From the NCBI GenBank assembly GCA_037893245.1, contig JBAIAA010000701.1:372001-436000 (forward strand): a stretch of DNA of 64,000 nucleotides, written 5' to 3'. The notes beneath the pieces are model-generated. The model was not told where the DNA came from and ran no database searches. It saw only the letters and a program-made list of their open reading frames with translations. The position numbers and the translations under genes are program-made. Each line of letters starts with the position of its first letter. Positions within the stretch are counted from its first letter, which is position 1. Source of the DNA: Crossaster papposus. Taxonomy: Eukaryota > Echinodermata > Asteroidea > Velatida > Solasteridae. Shown piece after piece: positions 9,033-22,530 of this stretch.

Positions 9033-9685
9033 ACTCACCGGAATGAAGAGCGATTTCGATCAACTGCCAATGAAAATCCAAAACTCAGAACAATCTGTAG
9101 CGCTATAAACGCGAAATATCGGTCTGGCTAAGTCAAGATCACACACACCGAATAAATTAATTATGCACAGAACTGTCAGAAGAAATGTAAACAGTTGCCT
9201 TGGTTGTTTGTTGACGAATAGAACATGGCGGATAAATACGTCATTCGAGTGACGCAACTAGTGTATACCATTTTTGTGTAGGGCTGTATGAACATATCCG
9301 ACAAGGAAAGGAAAAATTGAAAACGAAATGCAATTCGTAAATAAACATAATAAAATAGAAGAACCAAAGCCAATTGTTTTAATTAATATCAAGGACAAAA
9401 AGTTGCAGAATTATTCTACCTACCGAGTGTAAAAATAGGAGTGTAGTAAAATTTTCAACGTACCTGCCCTCCTTCCTACTACAATGGTACGGCCAACATC
9501 TACCGTACCGCGCGCCGGCCGGCGCGGGTTGCACACTCGATCGTTCGATCGATCGAACGCGCTATACTATGTAAAACAAAAAGACAAGGAAAGGACGCGC
9601 CCACTAGCGCCCTCTAGAAACGCGTCGCGTTCTACTCGTACAGCGCGAGTGTTTACCCACCCACATCCGTGCATGTTTGTAAACA
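9033..9685 (-). promoter_or_regulatory. Candidate promoter block for kinase copy 1
   Basis: Contains the GTGAGT donor (9033-9038), CRE/YY1-like words and the CpG block from 9486. It lies about 2.0-2.7 kb upstream of the ATG at 7004, so it is the nearest candidate control region of the gene at 5082-7004. The CTCF-like core at 9607-9616 is intact. A private a replaces g in the later caaaatggc word near 9740. Confidence 0.4.
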
Positions 9686-9940
9686 TCGCTCGCTTTCGGC
9701 TATTTTTAAGCTGCACTGCGATTACTTTCCAAGCAAAATAGCATAACAAGCTGCCTCAATTTTTATGAAATTCAAACATTTCCGTTGGAATTTAACAAAA
9801 ATTGGTCCCCACAATTTAGATTCAGACTTGTGACAAATTAAAAAATCGTACGATTCATGGCACGTGTGAGAGAACATCGGATTAATAATAACGCGTGTGT
9901 GGGGAGTACATTGGAGCTATTCGTTAAAATGTAAACAAAT

Positions 9941-10455
9941 CTGAACGGAGCATTAAGAAACTCACACAATTATTTAAAAAATGGCAAGATTTACAATGAT
10001 GGCAAAATGGACCAAACGACCTGGGGTGAGAGAAAATGTTAGAAGACGGAACACTGAAATCAATAAAACAATCTCTGAACAGAGCATTAAGAAGACCACA
10101 CATTCAACAAATAAATAACAAATGGACCAATAAAACGACCTGGGGAGAAAGAAAAGGGAAAAAGACGAGACACTGAAATTAATATTAACTGACATCCCTA
10201 TTTGAACAGAGCATTAAAGAATTAGACCACACATTCAACAAATAAATAACAAATGGCACGATTGACAATAATGGCAAAAAGGACCAATAAAACGACCTGG
10301 GAAGTGGATACAAAATTAAAAAAGACAGAACACTGAAATCAATTTAGAATTAGGCTATTTTTACAGAACATTAAAGAAGACCACACATTCAATAAATAAA
10401 TAAATAAATGGCAGGATTGACTTTGGCAAAAAAAAGACACACATTTACCCTGGTG
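9941..10455. repeat. Degenerate minisatellite, unit 2 copy
   Basis: Same four repeats as at 3225-3735, with one extra aata tetranucleotide in the last repeat. Confidence 0.8.
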
Positions 10456-11092
10456 ACCTCCTCCTATCCCTTGCAATAATGAAGTGTATTTCACTGCTAA
10501 TATTAATAGGAAAACCGATTATTCATACAGAAACGCAACACTGGTAAAATAAAACACGAAATGAACATGCGAGTACTTTTTATTTTACTGTATTTTATTT
10601 CAAACCCAGTTGTGACTTATTAAAAGGGAAATGCACTTGGTACATTTGCAAAAGGGCTAGAGAAAAAATGGTTTCCAATGTTATAGACCAGTCACATATC
10701 CACTATATAAGCCAACAAATTGTTTCCCACTATGAAAAGCAAATGCAGATTTTGTTTGGACTTTTCTTCCGCAAAACTGCTCAGGATTAATATGTTTTAA
10801 TACATCATTTATTTATTGCAATTACCAACGTGAGTTGTGTAAACTCTAGTGACAATGTAAAGTGACGAGAGGTAACTGAAAGGAAATGAATGGCATAACA
10901 AGTAACGACCGTTTTGATTTGAAAGGAATTTTGCTTCTCATCGTTCTTATACTTTCCTATATTAAAAATCACCAATTCGATTGCTTTTATAATCAATTTC
11001 CAATCTGATTTACTATTTCAAGCACAGGATTTTCGGGATTTTTCTATTTGTCAGGATTAAGTATTACATGTACACAGAATAAAGATGGTTTT

Positions 11093-11380
11093 GTTTCATG
11101 GTGGGAGGGGTTGTTTCATGTTGGGGGGGGGGGGGGGGGGGGTTCATATTGGGGGAGGGGGGGAGGGGTTGTTTCATGGTGGGGGTGGGGGGGGTTGTTT
11201 CATGGTGGGGGGGGGGGGTTTCATGGTGGGAGGGGGGTTGTTTCATGGTGGGGGTTATGGGGGGGGGGGGGTTATGGTAGGGGGTGGGGGGGATTTCATG
11301 TTGGGGGGCGGTTCATATTGGGGGAGGGGGGGAGGGGTTGTTTCATGGTGGGGGGGGGGGGGGGTGTTTCATGGTGGGGG
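11093..11380. repeat. G-rich minisatellite (288 bp)
   Basis: Longest of the nine tracts. It has two ttcatattggggga phrases, one near each end, where unit 1 has one. Confidence 0.85.
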
Positions 11381-11505
11381 AGATTTTTGTTCTTCATACC
11401 GGTAAATGCATCAGACAAGAAGACACCGCTAACTGCTGGAGGAGACCTGCTGCTGAAAAGGCAAGGAAAAGGTCTTGGAGCAACGGACTGGGCCTGCATG
11501 ATGTT

Positions 11506-11511
11506 TTTATT
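11506..11511 (-). terminator. Polyadenylation signal for kinase copy 2
   Basis: AATAAA on the minus strand, 309-314 nt past the stop of copy 2. Confidence 0.55.
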
Positions 11512-11819
11512 TGGACTGATAAATGTAATTGCGCTTGCTGATAATCAGTTTGGTGAAATTGAGATGTGGTCATTTAGCAACAGAAACTGATACAAATTGA
11601 ACCATGTCGAGTAGTGTAACCACATTTGGAGCATTAAATCTGCTTATTTTGTTCACCAAACTCGCAAGCTGCACGAGCACAAACACTGGAAAAGGGAAGG
11701 TAAAAGATACTCTTGAGGTGCAGAGGCTGCTGGGATTTGTTTCTACAGTACTGCTCTAAAAAGGTAGTTCTAACTTCCAGTATCTTGTCTCTTACCTCAC
11801 CCTGCATTCAAATTATATC

Positions 11820-13760
11820 CTACTTCCAGTGTTTGGACATCTTCTTACAAATATCCGCCATTGTTGGACGCCTTCTAAAATCAACATTCTGGCATTTTTT
11901 TCCAACTTGCCGCAATCGTCGAATTCCTGCTGCCTTTCCGATGTTGATTAGCAGGTCTCCCAATGCATAAATTTCAGCAGGCTTGTTGAAGGGCGAGTCC
12001 CCCTCCATAACCTCTGGAGCCATCTGGGGACACTCCAGGTACATCTGGTTGATGAGATGCTCTGGAATACGGAGCCAGGGACCAGCCACCTCAAGACATG
12101 CATTGCCAAGATCAATAATCTTGGCAAGCCATCTTGTCTTCTTGCCCTCATTTGCTTTATACACAAGTATGTTGTCTGGTTTAATGTCACAGTGCACATA
12201 TTCGTTGTTGTGCATGTGCAGCAAGCCCTCGCACACACGCCGTACAACACGCAGCCAGTTCTTGGGGGAGAGTGCTCCCGGGGTGCCACTCCAGTCCAGA
12301 GCATCCTGTAGAGTTGTTACCGACAGGGTGTTCTTATCGCCCACAAACTCATACAGCATCGTCCGGAGGGGCCGCTGTTCCAACACACCGTACAGCTTGG
12401 GGAACGAGGGGTGCTCTCCAATGGCTGCCACAGCTATAATCTCCTGCCAAAGTGGTCCCTCCGAATCCTGTGCCTGCAGAACCTTGGCTGCAGCTACAGT
12501 GTCATCAGGCAAACGGACTGCAGTCACCTGAGCAAACGCCCCCTCTCCCACCATTCCACGGCACTGTCCATAGCGGTCGACCACAGCAGGCTTGATATGT
12601 CTGCAACTATACATCCTGCACCCAAGATGAGGATGGTAGACAATCTCCACAGTGGCGGGTTTAGGAACAGCTCCTGGTGAGAGAGGCACTACTGGTGAGA
12701 AAGGTGCTTCCTGTGATGGAGCGCCCGGAGCTGACGGAGGGGCAACCTGTGACAGAGGGGCTACCTGTGACGGCGAGACGACCTGTGACGGCGGGGCTGC
12801 GTGTGACGGCGGGGCTGCGTGTGACGGCGGGGCTGCCTGTGACGGCGGGGCTGCCTGTGAGGGCGGGACTACCTGTGACGGCGGGACTACCTGTGACGGC
12901 GGGACTACCTGTGACGTCGGGACTACCTGTGACGGCGGGACTACCTGTGACGGCGGGGCGGCCTGTGACGGCGAGGCTGCCTGTGACGGCGAGGCTGCCT
13001 GTGACGGCGGGACTACCTGTGAGGGCGGGACTGCCTGTGAGGGCGGGGCGGCCTGTGACGGCGAGGCTGCCTGTGACGGCGGGACTGCATGTGAGGGCGG
13101 GACTACCTGTGAGGGCGGGACTACCTGTGACGGAGAGACTGCCTGTGACGGCGGAGCTGCCTGTGACAGCGGGGGTTGCAGTGGAGTAGGGGCGTCCGGT
13201 GATGGAGGGGCTGGTGGTGAGGGAGTTGCTAATGGCGACCCAGGGGCTGCTGTAAATGGAGGGGATGCTGGCGACCCAGGGGCTGCTGATGACCCAGGGG
13301 CTGCTGATGACCCAGGAGCTGCTGATGACCCATGGGCTGCTGATGACCCAGCGGCTGCCGATGAACTAGGGACTGCTGCCGATGGTGACCCGGTGGATTT
13401 TGCCGACACAGGGGCTGCACCTCTTTTCTTTCTATGAATGACATATTCCAGAATGAAATGTTAAATAGTTTCAACTGTCAAATATTTTAGATTGATTCAG
13501 AATCAAGATATTTTGTCTTAATATTTTAAGTGTCCACTGCCTTTTGTTCTATAGAGGAAACTGTTGACTAACTTGTCAAACATACTTTGTGTCTTGCGGT
13601 ACGTCTTACATTTTTTGTCAGGTTAAAGATTTTCTTTTCAAAATGAAGGGTTTTGAACCAATACATTCACAAATAAACAAGTAATTTATGTCAAAGGCAT
13701 GCCCACTTACTTTTTATGGTAGAATATCGCACGTAGGGTTCTCCTCAGTCTTCCAGGCAT
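11820..13760 (-). CDS. Protein kinase with SQ-hexapeptide repeat arm, copy 2
   Basis: Exon 1 is 13760-13711, intron 13710-13432, exon 2 13431-11820; 553 aa. It differs from copy 1 by one extra hexapeptide (a second PPSHAA) and by one missense change: plus-strand g at 12265 turns CGC (Arg) into CCC (Pro) at residue 406, at the start of the helix leading to the catalytic loop, three residues before the position altered in copy 3. All catalytic motifs are intact. A proline there could disturb the helix, so this copy might be less active; that is inference. Confidence 0.85.
12741..13172 (-). repeat. 18 bp coding tandem repeat, 24 copies
   Basis: Hexapeptide array of kinase copy 2. The extra unit relative to copy 1 is a PPSHAA next to an existing one, so a simple in-frame duplication. 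Confidence 0.95.
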
Positions 13761-14068
13761 CTTGCAGTTAAACCCTTTAGATGGAATAAAATTAAGGACT
13801 ATTAAAATAACACCAGTGTAAGGACACCTCAAGAAGTTTTATGTTTACATGATCAAATTTGGTTGCCATCACAGGGTTCCAGACTTGTAATCGAGTCATT
13901 CACATGCCACTTCACAAGTCAGTGCGGAAGTATAAAGAGGAACAATAACAAAGGCATGATTTTGTCAAAGTTCATTTCAATAGCTTGTGAGTTGACCAGA
14001 GACTAAATAACTTGTGATTGACTTGAGTGACCTGTGGTGACTTGTGACTGCCTCAATTACAACTGTGC

Positions 14069-14740
14069 AGGGTTTCCACTGAAATCTGAAAATCAAATCC
14101 CATGACTTTTCCAGAATTACAATATGACAATTTCCATGGCATTTATTGTAATTTTGCAGAGAAATGTTGTTTGAAAATGATACTGATGAAAAGCTGATGT
14201 TGGGCTAATCATTTGTTCGCTTTTGAAAATGAGTTTTAATGAATAATGGCCTCCTCCTCCCCTTACAGCCATCCAATCCACCCACTTTAATATATATCAA
14301 CTATACCATCAGCAAAGAAAAGACTGTCCCAAAACAGAAGAACCCCCTTCAGAATGTCAAAGTAATTCATTTGATATAAAGGGGTCACTATGCGGTCATA
14401 GCTAGCTCTGGAGGCAAGGGGCGCCAACCCTTTCAGTGTTCCAGCTCTAGTAAACCTAAAGCCAAAGATAGGTCTGCGAGTACAGTATAGACAAATTGAT
14501 GTATGTATTGGAAACTGGAAGACTGCCATAGCCACTACTAATACTATAGACTGGCAAGGATAATGGCCTATAAATTGATCATTATTCCGATATCCCATCA
14601 AAAACGGCCCATCCAAAATAACCCTTTCGCAATCTTGATTTCCATGGTTTTTCCAAGACTTAACCAAAAATTCCCAATTTGTCATAGCTTGTCCATGACA
14701 ACTTTTCTTTCCACTACTTTTCATGACCCATGGAAACCCT
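14069..14740. repeat. Dispersed-repeat element, unit 3 copy
   Basis: Same inverted ends and length as at 604-1275. Confidence 0.4.
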
Positions 14741-15787
14741 ACATCAGACACTTCAAGTCTAAAATATGTCCAACGGCATATATGTGCAGGTCCAATTGGA
14801 CCCTCTATTCTAAAGTAAACGGTAGAAAAAATGGGCCTATAATTTTAATTACATGGGAAAACAAAATTATCCATTGGAACTTAAAGGGGTCGCAACGAGA
14901 AAGGATTTATTCCCTGCCCCTTCTCTCTCTCTCTAACAAAACAATTGTGTTAGGCCCGATAGCATAGTACTATAAAAGCAGTACGCCTACCTTTGTAATT
15001 TGTTCTGGGTTTGTTTATTAACTGTTGAAGACCTCAATTACAGTATTTCTTAAATCTGGCTACAAATCCCAAATGGCCTTGAATATAATGTCTTTCTTAC
15101 TGAGCCAAACTAGTCCCACCAAGGCCCAAGTGAAATGTTATAAAGTCCGACATTTTCCTGTTTATAGGCCTACTTAGGCTAAGCCTAAAGTTCTATACAT
15201 TGAGTTTACCTACCCATTAAACAACAAATAACAAATTTGCTGGTAAATTTCTTTAGTTTTGGCATGATTTTTCGATTTTAGTGAAGTTGATGGGTAGGCC
15301 CTACCTAGCATCATAAGCATGAGTGGGGAAAATAAATGGTTTTGGTCTATCACTGTCAAAATTTGTCAACTTAATTATGCCTGCCCTTGGGTGGTTATAC
15401 ACTCAATCAGTCAGCCGATTAGTGTCCCAAATTTCCGGACCCCAGCTTTTTTTATTATTATTTCGGCCTGACTAGGCTAGGCCTACCCTAGCGTTAAACT
15501 TTGTTAACGTTAAATTTCACGGCGATGAAATTGTTAAGAATGAACCAGCATGCAGCAAGCACACGACAGATAACGTTTGTCAACAGGGGGCCCAATTTGG
15601 CAACACATTCGCGACATGATAATTATTGCACGACATGCATGAGGCCAGGAAAGTCGTGCGCCACGTTTAGTGTTTACAGGCGAGACCCAAAACCCAGCAC
15701 GCACGTAAAATTAACAACACGTTACGTTACATCAAAAAGTTAATCGACATGACCTTTACTAGCTTTGTAGAAAAATCTGGAAACTAA

Positions 15788-16436
15788 ACTCACCGGAATG
15801 AAGAGCGATTTCGATCAACTGCCAATGAAAATCCAAAACTCAGAACAATCTGTAGCGCTATAAACGCGAAATATCGGTCTGGCTAAGTCAAGATCACACA
15901 CACCGAATAAATTAATTATGCACAGAACTGTCAGAAGAAATGTAAACAGTTGCCTTGGTTGTTTGTTGACGAATAGAACATGGCGGATAAATACGTCATT
16001 CGAGTGACGCAACTAGTGTATACCATTTTTGTGTAGGGCTGTATGAACATATCCGACAAGGAAAGGAAAAATTGAAAACGAAATGCAATTCGTAAATAAA
16101 CATAATAAAATAGAAGAACCAAAGCCAATTGTTTTAATTAATATCAAGGACAAAAAGTTGCAGAATTATTCTACCTACCGAGTGTAAAAATAGGAGTGTA
16201 GTAAAATTTTCAACGTACCTGCCCTCCTTCCTACTACAATGGTACGGCCAACATCTACCGTACCGCCGGCCGGCGCGGGTTGCACACTCGATCGTTCGAT
16301 CGATCGAACGCGCTATACTATGTAAAACAAAAAGACAAGGAAAGGACGCGCCCACTAGCGCCCTCTAGAAACGCGTCGCGTTCTACTCGTACAGCGCGAG
16401 TGTTTACCCACCCACATCCGTGCATGTTTGTAAACA
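15788..16436 (-). promoter_or_regulatory. Candidate promoter block for kinase copy 2
   Basis: Donor at 15788-15793 and CpG block from 16241. The CTCF-like core at 16358-16367 is intact. It lies upstream of the ATG at 13760. Confidence 0.4.
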
Positions 16437-16691
16437 TCGCTCGCTTTCGGCTATTTTTAAGCTGCACTGCGATTACTTTCCAAGCAAAATGGCATAACAA
16501 GCTGCCTCAATTTTTATGAAATTCAAACATTTCCGTTGGAATTTAACAAAAATTGGTCCCCACAATTTAGATTCAGACTTGTGACAAATTAAAAAATCGT
16601 ACGATTCATGGCACGTGTGAGAGAACATCGGATTAATAATAACGCGTGTGTGGGGAGTACATTGGAGCTATTCGTTAAAATGTAAACAAAT

Positions 16692-17202
16692 CTGAACGGA
16701 GCATTAAGAAACTCACACAATTATTTAAAAAATGGCAAGATTTACAATGATGGCAAAATGGACCAAACGACCTGGGGTGAGAGAAAATGTTAGAAGACGG
16801 AACACTGAAATCAATAAAACAATCTCTGAACAGAGCATTAAGAAGACCACACATTCAACAAATAAATAACAAATGGACCAATAAAACGACCTGGGGAGAA
16901 AGAAAAGGGAAAAAGACGAGACACTGAAATTAATATTAACTGACATCCCTATTTGAACAGAGCATTAAAGAATTAGACCACACATTCAACAAATAAATAA
17001 CAAATGGCACGATTGACAATAATGGCAAAAAGGACCAATAAAACGACCTGGGAAGTGGATACAAAATTAAAAAAGACAGAACACTGAAATCAATTTAGAA
17101 TTAGGCTATTTTTACAGAACATTAAAGAAGACCACACATTCAATAAATAAATAAATGGCAGGATTGACTTTGGCAAAAAAAAGACACACATTTACCCTGG
17201 TG
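16692..17202. repeat. Degenerate minisatellite, unit 3 copy
   Basis: Same repeats and length as at 3225-3735. Confidence 0.8.
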
Positions 17203-17839
17203 ACCTCCTCCTATCCCTTGCAATAATGAAGTGTATTTCACTGCTAATATTAATAGGAAAACCGATTATTCATACAGAAACGCAACACTGGTAAAATAAA
17301 ACACGGAATGAACATGCGAGTACTTTTTATTTTACTGTATTTTATTTCAAACCCAGTTGTGACTTATTAAAAGGGAAATGCACTTGGTACATTTGCAAAA
17401 GGGCTAGAGAAAAAATGGTTTCCAATGTTATAGACCAGTCACATATCCACTATATAAGCCAACAAATTGTTTCCCACTATGAAAAGCAAATGCAGATTTT
17501 GTTTGGACTTTTCTTCCGCAAAACTGCTCAGGATTAATATGTTTTAATACATCATTTATTTATTGCAATTACCAACGTGAGTTGTGTAAACTCTAGTGAC
17601 AATGTAAAGTGACGAGAGGTAACTGAAAGGAAATGAATGGCATAACAAGTAACGACCGTTTTGATTTGAAAGGAATTTTGCTTCTCATCGTTCTTATACT
17701 TTCCTATATTAAAAATCACCAATTCGATTGCTTTTATAATCAATTTCCAATCTGATTTACTATTTCAAGCACAGGATTTTCGGGATTTTTCTATTTGTCA
17801 GGATTAAGTATTACATGTACACAGAATAAAGATGGTTTT

Positions 17840-18123
17840 GTTTCATGGTGGGAGGGGTTGTTTCATGTTGGGGGGGGGGGGGGGGTTCATATTGGGGGAG
17901 GGGGGGAGGGGTTGTTTCATGGTGGGGGGGGGGTTGTTTCATGGTGGGGGGGGGGGGGTTTCATGGTGGGAGGGGGGGGGTTTCATGGTGGGGGTTATGG
18001 GGGGGGGGGGTTATGGTAGGGGGTGGGGGGGGATTTCATGTTGGGGGGCGGTTCATATTGGGGGAGGGGGGGAGGGGTTGTTTCATGGTGGGGGGGGGGG
18101 GGGGGGGTGTTTCATGGTGGGGG
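17840..18123. repeat. G-rich minisatellite (284 bp)
   Basis: As in unit 2 but shorter. One internal ttg spacer before tttcatgg is replaced by G (run near 17970). Confidence 0.85.
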
Positions 18124-18248
18124 AGATTTTTGTTCTTCATACCGGTAAATGCATCAGACAAGAAGACACCGCTAACTGCTGGAGGAGACCTGCTGCTGAA
18201 AAGGCAAGGAAAAGGTCTTGGAGCGACGGACTGGGCCTGCATGATGTT

Positions 18249-18254
18249 TTTATT
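18249..18254 (-). terminator. Polyadenylation signal for kinase copy 3
   Basis: AATAAA on the minus strand at the conserved distance from the stop of copy 3. Confidence 0.55.
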
Positions 18255-18562
18255 TGGACTGATAAATGTAATTGCGCTTGCTGATAATCAGTTTGGTGAA
18301 ATTGAGATGTGGTCATTTAGCAACAGAAACTGATACAAATTGAACCATGTCGAGTAGTGTAACCACATTTGGAGCATTAAATCTGCTTATTTTGTTCACC
18401 AAACTCGCAAGCTGCACGAGCACAAACACTGGAAAAGGGAAGGTAAAAGATACTCTTGAGGTGCAGAGGCTGCTGGGATTTGTTTCTACAGTACTGCTCT
18501 AAAAAGGTAGTTCTAACTTCCAGTATCTTGTCTCTTACCTCACCCTGCATTCAAATTATATC

Positions 18563-20503
18563 CTACTTCCAGTGTTTGGACATCTTCTTACAAATATCCG
18601 CCATTGTTGGACGCCTTCTAAAATCAACATTCTGGCATTTTTTTCCAACTTGCCGCAATCGTCGAATTCCTGCTGCCTTTCCGATGTTGATTAGCAGGTC
18701 TCCCAATGCATAAATTTCAGCAGGCTTGTTGAAGGGCGAGTCCCCCTCCATAACCTCTGGAGCCATCTGGGGACACTCCAGGTACATCTGGTTGATGAGA
18801 TGCTCTGGAATACGGAGCCAGGGACCAGCCACCTCAAGACATGCATTGCCAAGATCAATAATCTTGGCAAGCCATCTTGTCTTCTTGCCCTCATTTGCTT
18901 TATACACAAGTATGTTGTCTGGTTTAATGTCACAGTGCACATATTCGTTGTTGTGCATGTGCAGCAAGCCCTCGCACACACGCCGTACAACACGCAGACA
19001 GTTCTTGCGGGAGAGTGCTCCCGGGGTGCCACTCCAGTCCAGAGCATCCTGTAGAGTTGTTACCGACAGGGTGTTCTTATCGCCCACAAACTCATACAGC
19101 ATCGTCCGGAGGGGCCGCTGTTCCAACACACCGTACAGCTTGGGGAACGAGGGGTGCTCTCCAATGGCTGCCACAGCTATAATCTCCTGCCAAAGTGGTC
19201 CCTCCGAATCCTGTGCCTGCAGAACCTTGGCTGCAGCTACAGTGTCATCAGGCAAACGGACTGCAGTCACCTGAGCAAACGCCCCCTCTCCCACCATTCC
19301 ACGGCACTGTCCATAGCGGTCGACCACAGCAGGCTTGATATGTCTGCAACTATACATCCTGCACCCAAGATGAGGATGGTAGACAATCTCCACAGTGGCG
19401 GGTTTAGGAACAGCTCCTGGTGAGAGAGGCACTACTGGTGAGAAAGGTGCTTCCTGTGATGGAGCGCCCGGAGCTGACGGAGGGGCAACCTGTGACAGAG
19501 GGGCTACCTGTGACGGCGAGACGACCTGTGACGGCGGGGCTGCGTGTGACGGCGGGGCTGCCTGTGACGGCGGGGCTGCCTGTGAGGGCGGGACTACCTG
19601 TGACGGCGGGACTACCTGTGACGGCGGGACTACCTGTGACGTCGGGACTACCTGTGACGGCGGGACTACCTGTGACGGCGGGGCGGCCTGTGACGGCGAG
19701 GCTGCCTGTGACGGCGAGGCTGCCTGTGACGGCGGGACTACCTGTGAGGGCGGGACTACCTGTGAGGGCGGGACTGCCTGTGAGGGCGGGGCGGCCTGTG
19801 ACGGCGAGGCTGCCTGTGACGGCGGGACTGCATGTGAGGGCGGGACTACCTGTGAGGGCGGGACTACCTGTGACGGAGAGACTGCCTGTGACGGCGGAGC
19901 TGCCTGTGACAGCGGGGGTTGCAGTGGAGTAGGGGCGTCCGGTGATGGAGGGGCTGGTGGTGAGGGAGTTGCTAATGGCGACCCAGGGGCTGCTGTAAAT
20001 GGAGGGGATGCTGGCGACCCAGGGGCTGCTGATGACCCAGGGGCTGCTGATGACCCAGGAGCTGCTGATGACCCATGGGCTGCTGATGACCCAGCGGCTG
20101 CCGATGAACTAGGGACTGCTGCCGATGGTGACCCGGTGGATTTTGCCGACACAGGGGCTGCACCTCTTTTCTTTCTATGAATGACATATTCCAGAATGAA
20201 ATGTTAAATAGTTTCAACTGTCAAATATTTTAGATTGATTCAGAATCAAGATATTTTGTCTTAATATTTTAAGTGTCCACTGCCTTTTGTTCTATAGAGG
20301 AAACTGTTGACTAACTTGTCAAACATACTTTGTGTCTTGCGGTACGTCTTACATTTTTTGTCAGGTTAAAGATTTTCTTTTCAAAATGAAGGGTTTTGAA
20401 CCAATACATTCACAAATAAACAAGTAATTTATGTCAAAGGCATGCCCACTTACTTTTTATGGTAGAATATCGCACGTAGGGTTCTCCTCAGTCTTCCAGG
20501 CAT
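18563..20503 (-). CDS. Protein kinase with SQ-hexapeptide repeat arm, copy 3
   Basis: Exon 1 is 20503-20454, intron 20453-20175, exon 2 20174-18563; 553 aa. It has one extra PPSQVV in the arm compared with copy 1, at a different place from the extra repeat of copy 2. A private plus-strand a at 18998 changes TGG (Trp) to TGT (Cys) at residue 409, within the helix before the HCD catalytic loop. All catalytic motifs remain. The Trp is kept in the other eight copies. Confidence 0.85.
19484..19915 (-). repeat. 18 bp coding tandem repeat, 24 copies
   Basis: Hexapeptide array of kinase copy 3. The extra copy is a PPSQVV. Confidence 0.95.
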
Positions 20504-20811
20504 CTTGCAGTTAAACCCTTTAGATGGAATAAAATTAAGGACTATTAAAATAACACCAGTGTAAGGACACCTCAAGAAGTTTTATGTTTACATGATCAAA
20601 TTTGGTTGCCATCACAGGGTTCCAGACTTGTAATCGAGTCATTCACATGCCACTTCACAAGTCAGTGCGGAAGTATAAAGAGGAACAATAACAAAGGCAT
20701 GATTTTGTCAAAGTTCATTTCAATAGCTTGTGAGTTGACCAGAGACTAAATAACTTGTGATTGACTTGAGTGACCTGTGGTGACTTGTGACTGCCTCAAT
20801 TACAACTGTGC

Positions 20812-21483
20812 AGGGTTTCCACTGAAATCTGAAAATCAAATCCCATGACTTTTCCAGAATTACAATATGACAATTTCCATGGCATTTATTGTAATTTTGC
20901 AGAGAAATGTTGTTTGAAAATGATACTGATGAAAAGCTGATGTTGGGCTAATCATTTGTTCGCTTTTGAAAATGAGTTTTAATGAATAATGGCCTCCTCC
21001 TCCCCTTACAGCCATCCAATCCACCCACTTTAATATATATCAACTATACCATCAGCAAAGAAAAGACTGTCCCAAAACAGAAGAACCCCCTTCAGAATGT
21101 CAAAGTAATTCATTTGATATAAAGGGGTCACTATGCGGTCATAGCTAGCTCTGGAGGCAAGGGGCGCCAACCCTTTCAGTGTTCCAGCTCTAGTAAACCT
21201 AAAGCCAAAGATAGGTCTGCGAGTACAGTATAGACAAATTGATGTATGTATTGGAAACTGGAAGACTGCCATAGCCACTACTAATACTATAGACTGGCAA
21301 GGATAATGGCCTATAAATTGATCATTATTCCGATATCCCATCAAAAACGGCCCATCCAAAATAACCCTTTCGCAATCTTGATTTCCATGGTTTTTCCAAG
21401 ACTTAACCAAAAATTCCCAATTTGTCATAGCTTGTCCATGACAACTTTTCTTTCCACTACTTTTCATGACCCATGGAAACCCT
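20812..21483. repeat. Dispersed-repeat element, unit 4 copy
   Basis: Same inverted ends and length as at 604-1275. Confidence 0.4.
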
Positions 21484-22530
21484 ACATCAGACACTTCAAG
21501 TCTAAAATATGTCCAACGGCATATATGTGCAGGTCCAATTGGACCCTCTATTCTAAAGTAAACGGTAGAAAAAATGGGCCTATAATTTTAATTACATGGG
21601 AAAACAAAATTATCCATTGGAACTTAAAGGGGTCGCAACGAGAAAGGATTTATTCCCTGCCCCTTCTCTCTCTCTCTAACAAAACAATTGTGTTAGGCCC
21701 GATAGCATAGTACTATAAAAGCAGTACGCCTACCTTTGTAATTTGTTCTGGGTTTGTTTATTAACTGTTGAAGACCTCAATTACAGTATTTCTTAAATCT
21801 GGCTACAAATCCCAAATGGCCTTGAATATAATGTCTTTCTTACTGAGCCAAACTAGTCCCACCAAGGCCCAAGTGAAATGTTATAAAGTCCGACATTTTC
21901 CTGTTTATAGGCCTACTTAGGCTAAGCCTAAAGTTCTATACATTGAGTTTACCTACCCATTAAACAACAAATAACAAATTTGCTGGTAAATTTCTTTAGT
22001 TTTGGCATGATTTTTCGATTTTAGTGAAGTTGATGGGTAGGCCCTACCTAGCATCATAAGCATGAGTGGGGAAAATAAATGGTTTTGGTCTATCACTGTC
22101 AAAATTTGTCAACTTAATTATGCCTGCCCTTGGGTGGTTATACACTCAATCAGTCAGCCGATTAGTGTCCCAAATTTCCGGACCCCAGCTTTTTTTATTA
22201 TTATTTCGGCCTGACTAGGCTAGGCCTACCCTAGCGTTAAACTTTGTTAACGTTAAATTTCACGGCGATGAAATTGTTAAGAATGAACCAGCATGCAGCA
22301 AGCACACGACAGATAACGTTTGTCAACAGGGGGCCCAATTTGGCAACACATTCGCGACATGATAATTATTGCACGACATGCATGAGGCCAGGAAAGTCGT
22401 GCGCCACGTTTAGTGTTTACAGGCGAGACCCAAAACCCAGCACGCACGTAAAATTAACAACACGTTACGTTACATCAAAAAGTTAATCGACATGACCTTT
22501 ACTAGCTTTGTAGAAAAATCTGGAAACTAA

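Larger units (their letters stand above)
6710..13465. repeat. Tandem array unit 2 (6756 bp, longest)
   Basis: Private marks: one extra t near 8664, an extra gcgc at about 9510 that turns the CpG palindrome into CGCGCCGGCCGGCGCG, one extra aata in a microsatellite at 10391-10409, a 288 bp G tract, and 24 coding hexapeptides. These explain its full length excess. The region 8005-9030 holds only the CT run and TAGGC words also seen in unit 1; 10456-11092 is AT-rich with nothing recognised. Confidence 0.98.
13466..20208. repeat. Tandem array unit 3 (6743 bp)
   Basis: Relative to unit 5 it is longer by one 18 bp coding repeat and 3 bp of G tract, which explains all 21 extra bases. Its non-coding parts carry no private indel that I found. 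14741-15780 and 17203-17839 hold the same unremarkable DNA as in unit 1. Confidence 0.98.
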
